DNA of 64,000 nt, from the NCBI GenBank assembly GCA_903840265.1, contig CAIMFH010000190.1:62001-126000 (forward strand), given 5' to 3'. Below, piece by piece: positions 1 through 8,329 of this stretch. The stretch's first letter is position 1, and every line of letters starts with the position of its first letter. The position numbers were made by a program, and so were the translations under genes. A model generated the notes under the pieces. The model saw only the letters and a list, made by a program, of their open reading frames with translations, was not told the DNA's origin and made no database searches. Source of the stretch: an uncultured Schlesneria sp. GTDB taxonomy: Bacteria > Planctomycetota > Planctomycetia > Planctomycetales > Planctomycetaceae.

Positions 1-717
1 TCTGACAAGCAAACGGTGCTGCAATACCTGGAAGCTAAAGCGGCTCGGATGACCAAGGCCCAGACGATCCTCGATATTGCGGGGGCGATGCTGTTCCGCG
101 GCGAAGCGGTCAACAAGCCGATCTCCGTGTTATCCGGGGGCGAGCGGGCTCGATTGTGCCTCGCCGGACTGCTGCTCAGCCAACACAATATTCTGGTTCT
201 CGACGAACCCGGCAACCACCTCGACGTTGATACCGTCGAAGCAATGGCACAGGCTCTGTGTGATTACAAGGGAACTGTGATCTTCACGACACACGATCGT
301 CACTTTATGAAACGAGTCGCTACGTGTGTGATCGAGGTTCGCGATGGCAAGGTGACCAACTACGGCGGCGGTTATGACGCGTATCTCTATGCCGTCAACA
401 AAGAGATTGAGGAAGGCGAGCGAGAACTGGCCAGCCGCATGAGCAAGCCACCTGCCGAAGCGCTGAAGACTGCGGCAGCCGCCGTGCGAGTTCCGAAACG
501 CGATGAGCGAACCGTTCGCAAAGAAATCTCGACTGTTGAAAAGACGATTGCCAAACTGGACGATCAGAAGAAGAAGTCCAGCGCTCAGTTACTTACCACT
601 TCGGACGCTAAAGAAGCACTTCGACTGCACAACGAAGTCGAAGCACTGACGACCCAACTCGCTGAAGCTGAAGACAAGTGGTGTCAGTTACAGGCGGAGG
701 TTGAAGCCGAGTGGTGA
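1..717 (+). CDS. ABC-F family ATP-binding protein, C-terminal part (5' end outside window)
   Basis: The frame is open from base 1, so the gene starts upstream of the window. What remains is the second nucleotide-binding domain plus the C-terminal tail. Visible motifs are the ABC signature LSGGERARLCLAG and Walker B LVLDEPGNHLD followed by the TTHDRHF switch histidine. The last 90 or so residues are charged and helical (EISTVEKTIAKLDDQKKK), like the C-terminal coiled coil of Uup/EttA-type proteins. ABC-F proteins are soluble, lack membrane domains and generally act on the ribosome, for example on stalled or antibiotic-bound ribosomes. Which subfamily this is cannot be told without the N-terminal domain. 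It converges on the phosphatase gene downstream. Confidence 0.85.
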   Translation, partial: SDKQTVLQYLEAKAARMTKAQTILDIAGAMLFRGEAVNKPISVLSGGERARLCLAGLLLSQHNILVLDEPGNHLDVDTVEAMAQALCDYKGTVIFTTHDRHFMKRVATCVIEVRDGKVTNYGGGYDAYLYAVNKEIEEGERELASRMSKPPAEALKTAAAAVRVPKRDERTVRKEISTVEKTIAKLDDQKKKSSAQLLTTSDAKEALRLHNEVEALTTQLAEAEDKWCQLQAEVEAEW

Positions 718-773
718 TACGGTGATGCATCGCCAAACGTGAAATGGGTAGACCTCGCCCGCAACTTGAAGAC

Positions 774-794
774 CCAATCTCCTGGCGAGATTGG
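774..794. terminator. Hairpin between convergent genes
   Basis: A perfect 8-bp inverted repeat (CCAATCTC / GAGATTGG, 5-nt loop) lies between the stop codons of the ABC-F gene and the convergent phosphatase gene. There is no T-tract, so it is at best a weak or factor-dependent terminator. Confidence 0.35.
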
Positions 795-817
795 TGACAC
801 CCGAATCGTAAGCTCGG

Positions 818-2092
818 CTAACCACGTCGAGCCGGCCGCTTACTAAAGGTCGCGCAGACGTCGGCAATTTTACCCGAATCTTCCAAAGCGACATGGAACC
901 GTTGATTGCCTTCCAGCCGATGCACTGTCATGTGATACGCGGCACTGACTGATGCCAGGTACGGCCGCAATTCTGGTTTCTGCGGAATGCGGAGTCTCCC
1001 CCATGAGCCGTCGCCCAGATAGACGACGCCGTGTTTGTCCTTCAGTCCGTTCACCAGAGGATGCGTTCGTTTGAACGTGTGATCATGATGTTCGAGAACT
1101 GCGTCGACATTGTAACGTTCGAACAGCGGGCACCAGTTGATTCGCTGTTCTTCACCCGTCCCAAATTTACCGGTCGCCCCTGCGGGTGCTCGATACGATG
1201 GATAGGCCGGGACATGATTGGCGACGATCAAATGCGGTCGCTGCTGCCGTTCGGCGAGTGCCTGCGATAGCCAGTCTGTTTGCTCTCCGGCAATGGGAGC
1301 GATGTGGTCGGTGTCCAATAAGACCAGGCTCAGGTAGTCGCCGATATCAAGCACGCCGTAGCTGGTTTCCGAAAAGAAGCCGTCGAAAACGCTTAGAAAC
1401 TGTGGTGCGTCTGGTCGCAACTTCTTATAGCCGCCGTTGACCTCATGATTGCCGAAGCAGGCCAGCAAGGGGATCATTCGCCCTTCGGGATCGACCATGT
1501 ACTGGTGATAATTACGAAGAAACTGGGTGAAGGTCGCGGGAGACTTGCCATTGTCATAAGCAAGATCGCCTGCCATGAGCGTGAAGTACGGTTCTTGTTT
1601 TGCGGCCATGATGTTGGTAGCAATCGCCTGCGAATTCGCACCACTGTCACCACCCGACACGAACTGGATCGTATTCGTCGCCTTAGCAGGCATCGTTCGA
1701 AAGCGAAACTCTTCGTCGGAGTTACCCAGGTGGAACTGATACTCAGTCCCAGGATTAAGATTCGTCAGTTCACAGCGATACACTTTGAGGTCAGTGTTGG
1801 GATACGGTTTGATGATCGCCTTCGCCGGCTGCCAGAGTGGATCCTGTAGTGTGGAATAGAATACCGTCGGTAGTTCGATCTTTTCGGGACCAATCCACTG
1901 AATCGTCATCGTGGTGGTCGGATCCCGCTGCCAAGTGAGAAATAACGTGTCCGGACCGCCAATCGGGCGACGAACATTCGCCGGTCGAGTCGCATCGGCA
2001 CCTTGAGCCGACAGCGCCGAACCGAATGAAAGGGCTGTCGCAATCCCTCCAAGTGACGAACCGAGAAAAGCACGACGGCTGGCGAGCGGCAT
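818..2092 (-). CDS. Secreted purple acid phosphatase-like metallophosphoesterase
   Basis: A 424-residue exported enzyme. The chosen ATG has AAAGGA upstream and opens onto a twin-arginine-like signal (ASRRAFLGSS) followed by a hydrophobic stretch. An N-terminal fibronectin-like domain (about residues 40-135) precedes a calcineurin-type phosphoesterase domain with the ordered metal motifs GGDSG, AGDLAYD, GNHE, ANHVP and EHHDH, as in purple acid phosphatases. The likely reaction is hydrolysis of phosphomonoesters or diesters outside the cytoplasm using a dinuclear metal centre. Tat export would fit a protein that folds with its metals before export. It lies 71 bp after a lipoprotein gene on the same strand. 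The natural substrate is unknown. Confidence 0.85.
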   Translation of the reverse strand: MPLASRRAFLGSSLGGIATALSFGSALSAQGADATRPANVRRPIGGPDTLFLTWQRDPTTTMTIQWIGPEKIELPTVFYSTLQDPLWQPAKAIIKPYPNTDLKVYRCELTNLNPGTEYQFHLGNSDEEFRFRTMPAKATNTIQFVSGGDSGANSQAIATNIMAAKQEPYFTLMAGDLAYDNGKSPATFTQFLRNYHQYMVDPEGRMIPLLACFGNHEVNGGYKKLRPDAPQFLSVFDGFFSETSYGVLDIGDYLSLVLLDTDHIAPIAGEQTDWLSQALAERQQRPHLIVANHVPAYPSYRAPAGATGKFGTGEEQRINWCPLFERYNVDAVLEHHDHTFKRTHPLVNGLKDKHGVVYLGDGSWGRLRIPQKPELRPYLASVSAAYHMTVHRLEGNQRFHVALEDSGKIADVCATFSKRPARRG

Positions 2093-2163
2093 ATTGATCC
2101 TTTGTTGCAATGAATTTCGGATGACGATTAGACAAGACGCTGCCGTGCCAGACAATAGCGACG

Positions 2164-2580
2164 TCAAACTCCTGGGAGCTTGTCCAAGTCGATAACGACT
2201 TCTTTAGTTTTCTGATCGATCTCAAACACATAGGGGGATCGCACGGCGTCACATTTGCCGTGGTACTGATCCTTTCGGTCTTTCATCAGCTCCAGAGAGA
2301 CTCGATATCGACCAGGTGGCAAACCTTTTCCCGTCTTGCCAGCAACCACAAATGTACTATCGACATCATTAAAATTTGCATAGTACTGATCACGAATCGG
2401 TTCACCATTCGTTAGAACGGGAACGAAGATGATCTGCATAATTTCCAGCGGTGCAGGCTCGAACTTCGATCCCCCTTTGAGGATGCGCCCTTTCAGCGGT
2501 AGCAGCTTATCTTCCGCACCGCAGCCTAAGGTCAACAAGAACATCGAAAGCAAACAAATCGCCTTCAACAAATGCCGCAT
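2164..2580 (-). CDS. Small lipoprotein of the type found beside DUF1559 genes
   Basis: A 138-residue protein beginning MRHLLKAICLL with a lipobox ending LTLGCG, so it should be exported and lipid-anchored. The longer open frame upstream lacks a signal and overlaps the region just after the DUF1559 stop, so this internal ATG is preferred. The mature part looks like a small beta-rich, carboxypeptidase-regulatory or transthyretin-like domain (GRILKGG near the start, PPGRYRVSLEL in the middle). Pairs of a DUF1559 protein and such a lipoprotein are common in planctomycetes. The role is unknown, probably envelope or surface related. It lies 108 bp downstream of the DUF1559 gene on the same strand. 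Confidence 0.7.
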   Translation of the reverse strand: MRHLLKAICLLSMFLLTLGCGAEDKLLPLKGRILKGGSKFEPAPLEIMQIIFVPVLTNGEPIRDQYYANFNDVDSTFVVAGKTGKGLPPGRYRVSLELMKDRKDQYHGKCDAVRSPYVFEIDQKTKEVVIDLDKLPGV

Positions 2581-2688
2581 GTCAAAAACTCCAGGTCGAA
2601 GCCGATTTACGATTGGAAGAAATTGACCCAAGAGGCATTCCGGAGCACGCTGGCCACCGGAATGCATCCAGGCGTCAACAGGAAGGGT

Positions 2689-3780
2689 TTAGAACTCGCC
2701 GACGATCTGCCCATCGGCTCTCGCTTGCAGTCGGCACCATGTCAGTTGATCGACATTGTCAGAGAGAAATCGCCCACTTCCATCGGCCATGCAGATGTTG
2801 ACACCGCCCGTGTGCAGGCTGCGCGACATCGCCGAGGTCATTAGCGTACCTGCTGTCGTGCAACCCATCCCGAGCGCTGCCGTGGGGATGGAGCAATAAA
2901 CGCCACCATCCTGCAATTCGTCCCCACCATCGGCGTTCGTACCGCCCAGTTTGTTGTTAGGTGAGGGGTTGTAAGCACCTCGACCCGCGTTGACGATGCT
3001 AGCGCCAGGAAATCCCATGGCCCAGATCCCGCGAGGATCGTTCGGAGTCAGTCCTGCACGCAGTTCACTGAACATCGTCGTATTTGAGGTTCCATCGGTA
3101 ATCGCAGCAATCGTGGCGCCATAGTTAGAACTCATCACTGACGAAGACGACATCCCTGCAGCTCCTGCGACGGTGGAACTTTTCGACTTGTAGACATTTC
3201 CCCCCGCGACGTGATCGTAATCCTCATATCCGGCGGCAGCACCATAGTTACCCCGTGCCCAACCATTGACACCACCTGGAACCGATGCACTGACAAACGG
3301 AATCATGTTGAATGCATCAGTGGGGCATGAGTAGGCCGGAACGCGGCGATCCACAAGCCCGACCCGCCATCCGGTACCATTCACACCTGCGGGTGGACTT
3401 CCCGTTGGCATTCCGATCTGGACGCCTGCGAATGATTGCAGATTCGCAGACTGATAGAGGTTCCCCTGATCAACAAAAGGAAGAACCGATACAGCCCAGT
3501 TGGGCCCGAACGGACCGGTATAGTCCATATGGGCGTCATCTGTCCCCAATCGCCCCCAAGGAACATTTGATCCGGCAGGAAAGCGTTGGAATGTGCTTTC
3601 ATAATTATGCAGAGCCAAGCCGAGTTGCTTCAGGTTGTTCTTGCACTGGGTTCTGCGGGCGGCCTCACGAGCCTGCTGCACGGCCGGCAACAACAATGCA
3701 ATTAAGACGGCGATGATGGCGATCACAACCAGCAATTCAATCAGTGTGAAGCCTGTCTTACGAGCGGATGATGTCAACAT
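2689..3780 (-). CDS. DUF1559 domain protein with prepilin-type N-terminus
   Basis: A 363-residue protein. It starts with a type IV prepilin-like leader ([20 protein letters not shown]), followed by the conserved [18 protein letters not shown] region and the DUF1559 body. The C-terminus carries the family's H-x9-DG motif ([18 protein letters not shown]). The chosen ATG has GGAG upstream and puts the leader close to the start. DUF1559 proteins are amplified in planctomycetes and are thought to be processed by prepilin peptidase and displayed at the surface. The individual role is unknown. A second member lies at 24720-25691. Confidence 0.9.
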   Translation of the reverse strand: MLTSSARKTGFTLIELLVVIAIIAVLIALLLPAVQQAREAARRTQCKNNLKQLGLALHNYESTFQRFPAGSNVPWGRLGTDDAHMDYTGPFGPNWAVSVLPFVDQGNLYQSANLQSFAGVQIGMPTGSPPAGVNGTGWRVGLVDRRVPAYSCPTDAFNMIPFVSASVPGGVNGWARGNYGAAAGYEDYDHVAGGNVYKSKSSTVAGAAGMSSSSVMSSNYGATIAAITDGTSNTTMFSELRAGLTPNDPRGIWAMGFPGASIVNAGRGAYNPSPNNKLGGTNADGGDELQDGGVYCSIPTAALGMGCTTAGTLMTSAMSRSLHTGGVNICMADGSGRFLSDNVDQLTWCRLQARADGQIVGEF

Positions 3781-3888
3781 TTGGCGGCTGCTCCATGATA
3801 AATACCATTCCGGACGCCGAGACACGAAAAGCATCTCTAACCAGCGTCAATAAACCTCGAACGAATACAGTGAGGCGGGCGAGCTGGA

Positions 3889-3938
3889 GCGGTTTTCGAG
3901 CAACGGCCAAGGTGACGTTTTCGAGCGGTGAAAACCGC
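3889..3938. promoter_or_regulatory. Repeat cluster, candidate operator
   Basis: The 10-mer GTTTTCGAGC occurs twice in direct orientation (3892 and 3917, 25 bp apart). It is enclosed by a 9-bp inverted repeat, GCGGTTTTC (3889-3897) and GAAAACCGC (3930-3938). The cluster sits about 110-160 bp upstream of the DUF1559 start codon and about 45 bp from a TATAAT-containing palindrome, a plausible place for a regulator to bind. No binding protein can be named. Confidence 0.35.
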
Positions 3939-4179
3939 ATCCAGAACAACGTCACATGGTACAAGGCTGTATTAAGTAAATATTATAATACGGTGATTAA
4001 CGCACTCTAAACAATACTTCACTAAGTTTGCGTGAACTTGTTCACAAACAGATTTCCAACCACGTGGCTGGTGCATTGATCAACCCAAACAGGCTCGCTT
4101 CGTCTGCGCGCGACGACTTGCTGCACAATCTGGCGATGAGGTGCCCTGTGGCGACCAAGATGCGGTCGCATCAACGAGA

Positions 4180-4212
4180 GAGCCTCGCTCTCAAAAGTTA
4201 AGAACGAGGCTC
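4180..4212 (-). terminator. Inverted repeat after the beta-propeller gene
   Basis: An 8-bp perfect inverted repeat, GAGCCTCG (4180-4187) and CGAGGCTC (4205-4212), lies 27 bp past the stop codon of the gene ending at 4240. An alternative inner stem GAGAGC/GCTCTC overlaps it. No T-tract follows on the minus strand, so termination is only a guess. Confidence 0.35.
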
Positions 4213-4239
4213 AGACAAACCGGCAGACTGATCTACGTC

Positions 4240-5229
4240 TTACTCTTTCGGAGCCGACTCGTAGACCCACACTTCGGGGCCTTCTTTTCCTTCTTGTCTT
4301 GGCACACCCAAATACAGATGCCCCGACGACCATGCGCAGGTTCGCGAGTCCTTTGGGACTTCCATCTGGGTCACGACCTTGTAGCCATCGTCACTTCTCT
4401 CAATCGCGACCAATGCACCTGCGCCGCAAGAGGCGTAGAGTCGATGCCCTCGCTTGTCGTAGTGAATGTCGTCAACTCCTGCCGGAATGTCGATCTGCGC
4501 GACTTCCTTGCCGTTCTTCAGATCGAACACGACAACCATCGGCTTCTTTTTGGGACAACCGACGAACAGCAGGCCATTTTCCGAATCCTGGGCAACAGGA
4601 CTGCCTGCGTCAGAAAGTGTTAGTTCAAATTTGTCGGTCACTTCACGTTTGGCAATATCGACCACTGCCACAAGGTTGGGATTTGTCAGAACTGCGTAAA
4701 TCTTACCTGCTTTTTTGTCGATTTTGAAACCGTGCACTGCGCCAGGCAATTGAATCGACGCTTTTATCGCGCCAGTTTTGGCATCCAATTCCGAGAGGAT
4801 TTCGTCTTGACCGACATAGACGGTCTGGTTGCCCGAATGATAGTGAATATTGTCAGCGTTTGGAGTCGGCGTCGAGAAAGCTTGCTTGAAATCCTGTCGA
4901 TCGAACGCGTTGCAGGTCCCTGCTCCGTTACCGACATAGACCAGATTCAGATCGGCTGAATAAGCAACTCCAGAGACCTTCCCTTGATCCGACACCTGTC
5001 GAATCAGTTTGCCGTTGGCGAGGTCAACGACATCGAGTGTGTTGTTTGTCTTGTTGGCGACGTAGAGCCGCTCCCCCTTCGAATCGACAGCCAGGTGGTC
5101 AAGTTTGCCGGCCACGCCCTTCAACGGAATTATTTTCACCAAAGTGAGCGGCTCGGGAGAAGCACCGTTGGCCTGTGAGATGGCCAATAGTATCGCCAGA
5201 CATGCATACTGCAAGTTCCAAGTTCTCAT
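4240..5229 (-). CDS. Secreted YncE-like beta-propeller protein
   Basis: A 329-residue protein with a cleavable signal peptide (MRTWNLQYACLAILLAISQA) and a body of repeated blades of the type LYVANKTNNTLDVVDLANGK, typical of the YVTN/NHL-like seven-bladed beta-propeller family. The ATG at 5229 has AAGGA five to six bases upstream. The five extra residues of the longer frame would need a TTG start. Proteins of this family bind ligands or partners in the periplasm or serve as lactonase-like scaffolds. No catalytic residues can be assigned here. It has no close operon partners. Confidence 0.75.
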   Translation of the reverse strand: MRTWNLQYACLAILLAISQANGASPEPLTLVKIIPLKGVAGKLDHLAVDSKGERLYVANKTNNTLDVVDLANGKLIRQVSDQGKVSGVAYSADLNLVYVGNGAGTCNAFDRQDFKQAFSTPTPNADNIHYHSGNQTVYVGQDEILSELDAKTGAIKASIQLPGAVHGFKIDKKAGKIYAVLTNPNLVAVVDIAKREVTDKFELTLSDAGSPVAQDSENGLLFVGCPKKKPMVVVFDLKNGKEVAQIDIPAGVDDIHYDKRGHRLYASCGAGALVAIERSDDGYKVVTQMEVPKDSRTCAWSSGHLYLGVPRQEGKEGPEVWVYESAPKE

Positions 5230-5572
5230 GGAAGTCCTTCGCAAGAGTTTCGGGAATCGCCAATGTCGCGACGGGTAAAATGCCCAGTACTAACACGTTT
5301 CTACGAGTCGTAGCGTTTCCCGTCGCGTCAGAGTTGAACACTCGCCCATTAAGGATTGGCGAGAATCGAGCGAATTTAATCGCATCACGAACCGAGTGAT
5401 CTCTTGGGGCAAGATGCGGCCGCAGCACCGAACTGTGAGCTTCAGTTGGCTGTACGTCGTGGAAGAAGAGCGACGTTGCGGTCTGGAGTCTGATTGTCGA
5501 AATGGGCCAAGATGACCATGGCGCCCTTCCGCTAAGTTTGGGGAGGGCACCGAATCAAGAATAACGCAGTTG
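5230..5572. other. 343-bp intergenic region
   Basis: No gene was recognised. It contains the leader of the beta-propeller gene and a hairpin close to the end of the secreted protein gene (5520-5551). Confidence 0.45.
5520..5551 (-). terminator. Hairpin downstream of the secreted low-complexity protein gene
   Basis: Arms GGCGCCCTTCC (5520-5530) and GGGAGGGCACC (5541-5551) pair over 11 positions with one wobble and one mismatch around a 10-nt loop, 21 bp after the stop codon of the minus-strand gene. The position suits a terminator, but there is no T-run. Confidence 0.4.
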
Positions 5573-7858
5573 CTATTGCGGCGCATCCGGAACCGGGGCA
5601 CCGGGGATGTCCAGTGGCTGGCCGATCAATGATGCGGGGCCGAGGTCTACGTCCAGTGGATTCGACACAGCGCCATCTCCACGGACTACCAGGATGTCGG
5701 CATCGACTACGCCGGTTAGCGTGTAGTTGGGCACCGTGAAGCGCACACCCAGGTCGTACCAGCCTTGAATCAAGGCTTCCGTCTGCTGACCGTTCACCGA
5801 GACGAGGACTCGTCCGGGCTCGGGCCCAAATCCTTCGCCGGCAATAGTCAATGTCGCCCCAGGAGCGGCGGCCGTCAGATCGCAGGAGAAGGCGGCGGGG
5901 TCGACTGGCAGGATCTCGGTTCGAGCGACCACTGCACCGTTGTTGGCTTCGTTGACTTCTCCCACCTGCTGGTGGCTGTCGACGAGGATCTGCAGGAAGT
6001 TGAACGGAACCTTGTGTCCTTCCGGAGTGACTCCCATCCGATTGGCTTGCAGAGGCAATCGAATGTCGACCGGGCGTACTTCGCCGATATCCATGGAGGG
6101 GATCACGACACCTGCCTGAGGCAGACTGGCATCGGCATTCGCATCATTGCCGGCCAGGGCCAACACACTGAATGGTGACGTAATCTGAATCGGACTGTTG
6201 TTGCGGACCCAGACGCGAAATCGTGGACCCAGATTTTGCTCGGGATGACCGTTGTCGACAAATCGGACGGCCAGCATTTGCAAGTCCATGCTGGCGGCTT
6301 GAATCACAACGGGTTCAACGTCGACCCAGGTTCCGCACGTCGCGACAGGCAATGGCTGCCAGACGGGATACTGATAGTAGACCCAGGGCTGACACGGTTG
6401 ATAGACAATCGGGCGGCAATAATTTGGTCGAGGATCGTAGAACGGACGGCAGGTGTCCCACCAGCTCCAGCTAACCCATGGCGACCACCGCGGATACCAG
6501 CAATGCGAGGGGTAACATCCGCCACCTGCATACCAGACACTGAATGAGCCTGCGGTGAAAGCCGCTGCGACAGCGCCGTGATGGCGATGTTGCCATCCAC
6601 CCGAGTTGATAACATTCGCCGAGAAGTTCATCTGCCGAGTCAGATCGCCGTGACGTTGCAATTGGAACTGTCGTTCCAGGTTCAACTGATGTCCCACGTT
6701 CGTATTCTGCCAGTGCTTGAATCCGTCACCATGAACCAGGCGATCCTGATGAAGACCGCTGATCTTGTTGGCATTCAGGTGGGCCAATTGCATCTGTTTC
6801 GTGAAGTCAGGTGAATGCTTGAACTGGTCGAACTTCCGTTCAAAGTCGCGGTGATCTTTGGCGTGCATCAAAGATTGCAACTGCTCGGAATGTCGGTCTG
6901 GACCGTCATTTTTCCGATCAAACTGCAGATTTCCATTTTTAGGGATCTGCAATGGAGTCGTATGCTTTTGGATGCCGGTTATAGGAGTATCCACCTTCAT
7001 CGGCAAATGTTCGCGATTGAAGTGGCGTCCCGGTTCGCCGCGATTGGCATCCAGTTTCAGACTGCCATTGCCAGGAACCTGAGGATTGAGATTGAGACCA
7101 CCTGGCGGCTTGTTGTCACGGCGATTCTCCAGGACATGTTTAGAGTCCAACTTCGGCAAGTTCGGATTGTTATTGCCAGCATTCGGATTGAACTGGGGAA
7201 GCTTGTTGTTTCCAAGATTTGGCTGACCCACTCCATTGGCGGGATTGTCGCCACCCCGATGTCCGTGCTGGGGCAAATTGAGTTTTGGCTGAACATTGGG
7301 AATCGATGGATTGCCTGGCCCTGCTCCGGGCAACGTGTTGTTCGGCGGATTGAACTTCGGCTGATGCTGTGGAAGCTTGTTCCGATCCTCCTGATGCCGA
7401 GGACCACTTTGATTGTTCTGTGGCAGCTGGATCTTGGAATCCAGCTTCGGCAAATCAGGTTTGCGCGGTGGATTCGAATCCTTCTGCGTCAACAAGACCT
7501 TGGGCGCTTCTTGTGGCAATTGGCGCTTATGGTGTTCCACCTGTGGTCGATTGTTTTGACCATTCTGCATCAACTGGATGTTGTGGACGGCCTTGGGAGC
7601 GTGATTCGGCAGGTCCACTCGAGGTTGATGAACCGGTTGCGCGTTCTGAGGCGGATTCACTTTGGCCGGCGCGTGGTGGGCTGGCTGAGAATGCTTATTG
7701 TTTCCCTGCGCCGGTGTTGAGGGAGGCGCACGATGCTCAATCTTGGGCGGGGCTTTATGTTCCGCGCGGTGGTGCTCATCTTTCGCCTCGACCAGGACTC
7801 CAGTCGAGACCGTCGCTGAGATCATGTATGCAATTGTCGACCAGCGAAAACTAGACAT
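5573..7858 (-). CDS. Large secreted Pro/Asn/Gln/His-rich protein with CARDB-like and IPT-like domains
   Basis: A 761-residue protein with an N-terminal signal-like segment. Residues about 28-410 are low complexity, rich in Pro, Asn, Gln, His and Lys, with degenerate repeats such as PKLDSKIQLPQ, QPKLNLPQ and NKLPQFNPN. A short segment (about 430-500) is packed with Trp, Tyr, Pro and six Cys (CYPSHCWYP, CRPFYDP, YCRPIVYQPC). Then come a CARDB-like beta domain (about 525-650) and an IPT/TIG-like Ig fold (about 660-735, TIAGEGFGPEPGRVLVSV). The architecture suggests an extracellular or cell-wall protein and rules out a soluble enzyme. No catalytic motif was seen. Large antisense open frames over it are compositional shadows. 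Confidence 0.75.
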   Translation of the reverse strand: MSSFRWSTIAYMISATVSTGVLVEAKDEHHRAEHKAPPKIEHRAPPSTPAQGNNKHSQPAHHAPAKVNPPQNAQPVHQPRVDLPNHAPKAVHNIQLMQNGQNNRPQVEHHKRQLPQEAPKVLLTQKDSNPPRKPDLPKLDSKIQLPQNNQSGPRHQEDRNKLPQHQPKFNPPNNTLPGAGPGNPSIPNVQPKLNLPQHGHRGGDNPANGVGQPNLGNNKLPQFNPNAGNNNPNLPKLDSKHVLENRRDNKPPGGLNLNPQVPGNGSLKLDANRGEPGRHFNREHLPMKVDTPITGIQKHTTPLQIPKNGNLQFDRKNDGPDRHSEQLQSLMHAKDHRDFERKFDQFKHSPDFTKQMQLAHLNANKISGLHQDRLVHGDGFKHWQNTNVGHQLNLERQFQLQRHGDLTRQMNFSANVINSGGWQHRHHGAVAAAFTAGSFSVWYAGGGCYPSHCWYPRWSPWVSWSWWDTCRPFYDPRPNYCRPIVYQPCQPWVYYQYPVWQPLPVATCGTWVDVEPVVIQAASMDLQMLAVRFVDNGHPEQNLGPRFRVWVRNNSPIQITSPFSVLALAGNDANADASLPQAGVVIPSMDIGEVRPVDIRLPLQANRMGVTPEGHKVPFNFLQILVDSHQQVGEVNEANNGAVVARTEILPVDPAAFSCDLTAAAPGATLTIAGEGFGPEPGRVLVSVNGQQTEALIQGWYDLGVRFTVPNYTLTGVVDADILVVRGDGAVSNPLDVDLGPASLIGQPLDIPGAPVPDAPQ

Positions 7859-8329
7859 GCCACACCCTGCCCTGCTTTGAGCGTTTGGTCAGACTGGCTA
7901 CCCGTCGATGGGAGCCTTTAGATAGTTTACGATTCTGTAATGTCGAGACAACAGACTACTCAGTCCAAATGCGTCAGACCTTGAGATTTGGCCCACTTGT
8001 CATCAACCAGAGTGATTCACGGCATGTGTCATTCCAATTCGTAAGGAAACGAATATCCAGCTAGAAAACATCGGTTTTTGCGGCTCCGAAAGGTAAGCCG
8101 AGCCACAAATGCATGTCTAAATCCGGTTTTAAGCGATCAAAGTCACGTCGCCGCATAGTCACTATGATTTATATTGAATCGAAATGAGGGCACTTTCCTT
8201 AATTTTCGCGAGCCAATTGTCATCCATTCTGCTGCTCGAACTGCTCGATGCTTCTGTTACAATTCGGCTTTGATCTGATCGCAACCCTCGTTTCCGAAGC
8301 TCTCACCCGAGAGCGTGGACTGTCGTTCA
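7859..8329. other. 471-bp divergent intergenic region
   Basis: It lies between the divergent genes for the secreted protein (minus) and mnmA (plus). No gene was found. It should hold both promoters. Only the extended -10 motif near 8255 stands out. Confidence 0.5.
8255..8263 (+). promoter_or_regulatory. Possible extended -10 promoter for mnmA
   Basis: The string TGTTACAAT has the TGn extension plus a -10 hexamer (TACAAT) one base from consensus, 66 bp before the mnmA ATG. No good -35 element lies 16-18 bp upstream, so the call depends on the extended -10 alone. Confidence 0.3.

Larger units (their letters stand above)
3781..4239. other. 459-bp intergenic region upstream of the DUF1559 gene
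   Basis: No credible gene was found. The region holds paired direct and inverted repeats (3889-3938), an AT-rich palindrome TATTATAATA (3981-3990) that contains a TATAAT hexamer on both strands, and an inverted repeat near the far end (4180-4212). It probably contains the DUF1559 promoter and the 3' untranslated end of the beta-propeller gene. Confidence 0.5.

Noticed and set aside
6815-7720. 301-codon plus-strand frame rich in Leu, Ile and Arg
   Set aside because: Antisense to the repeat region of the secreted Pro/Asn/Gln-rich protein and composed of its reversed repeats.
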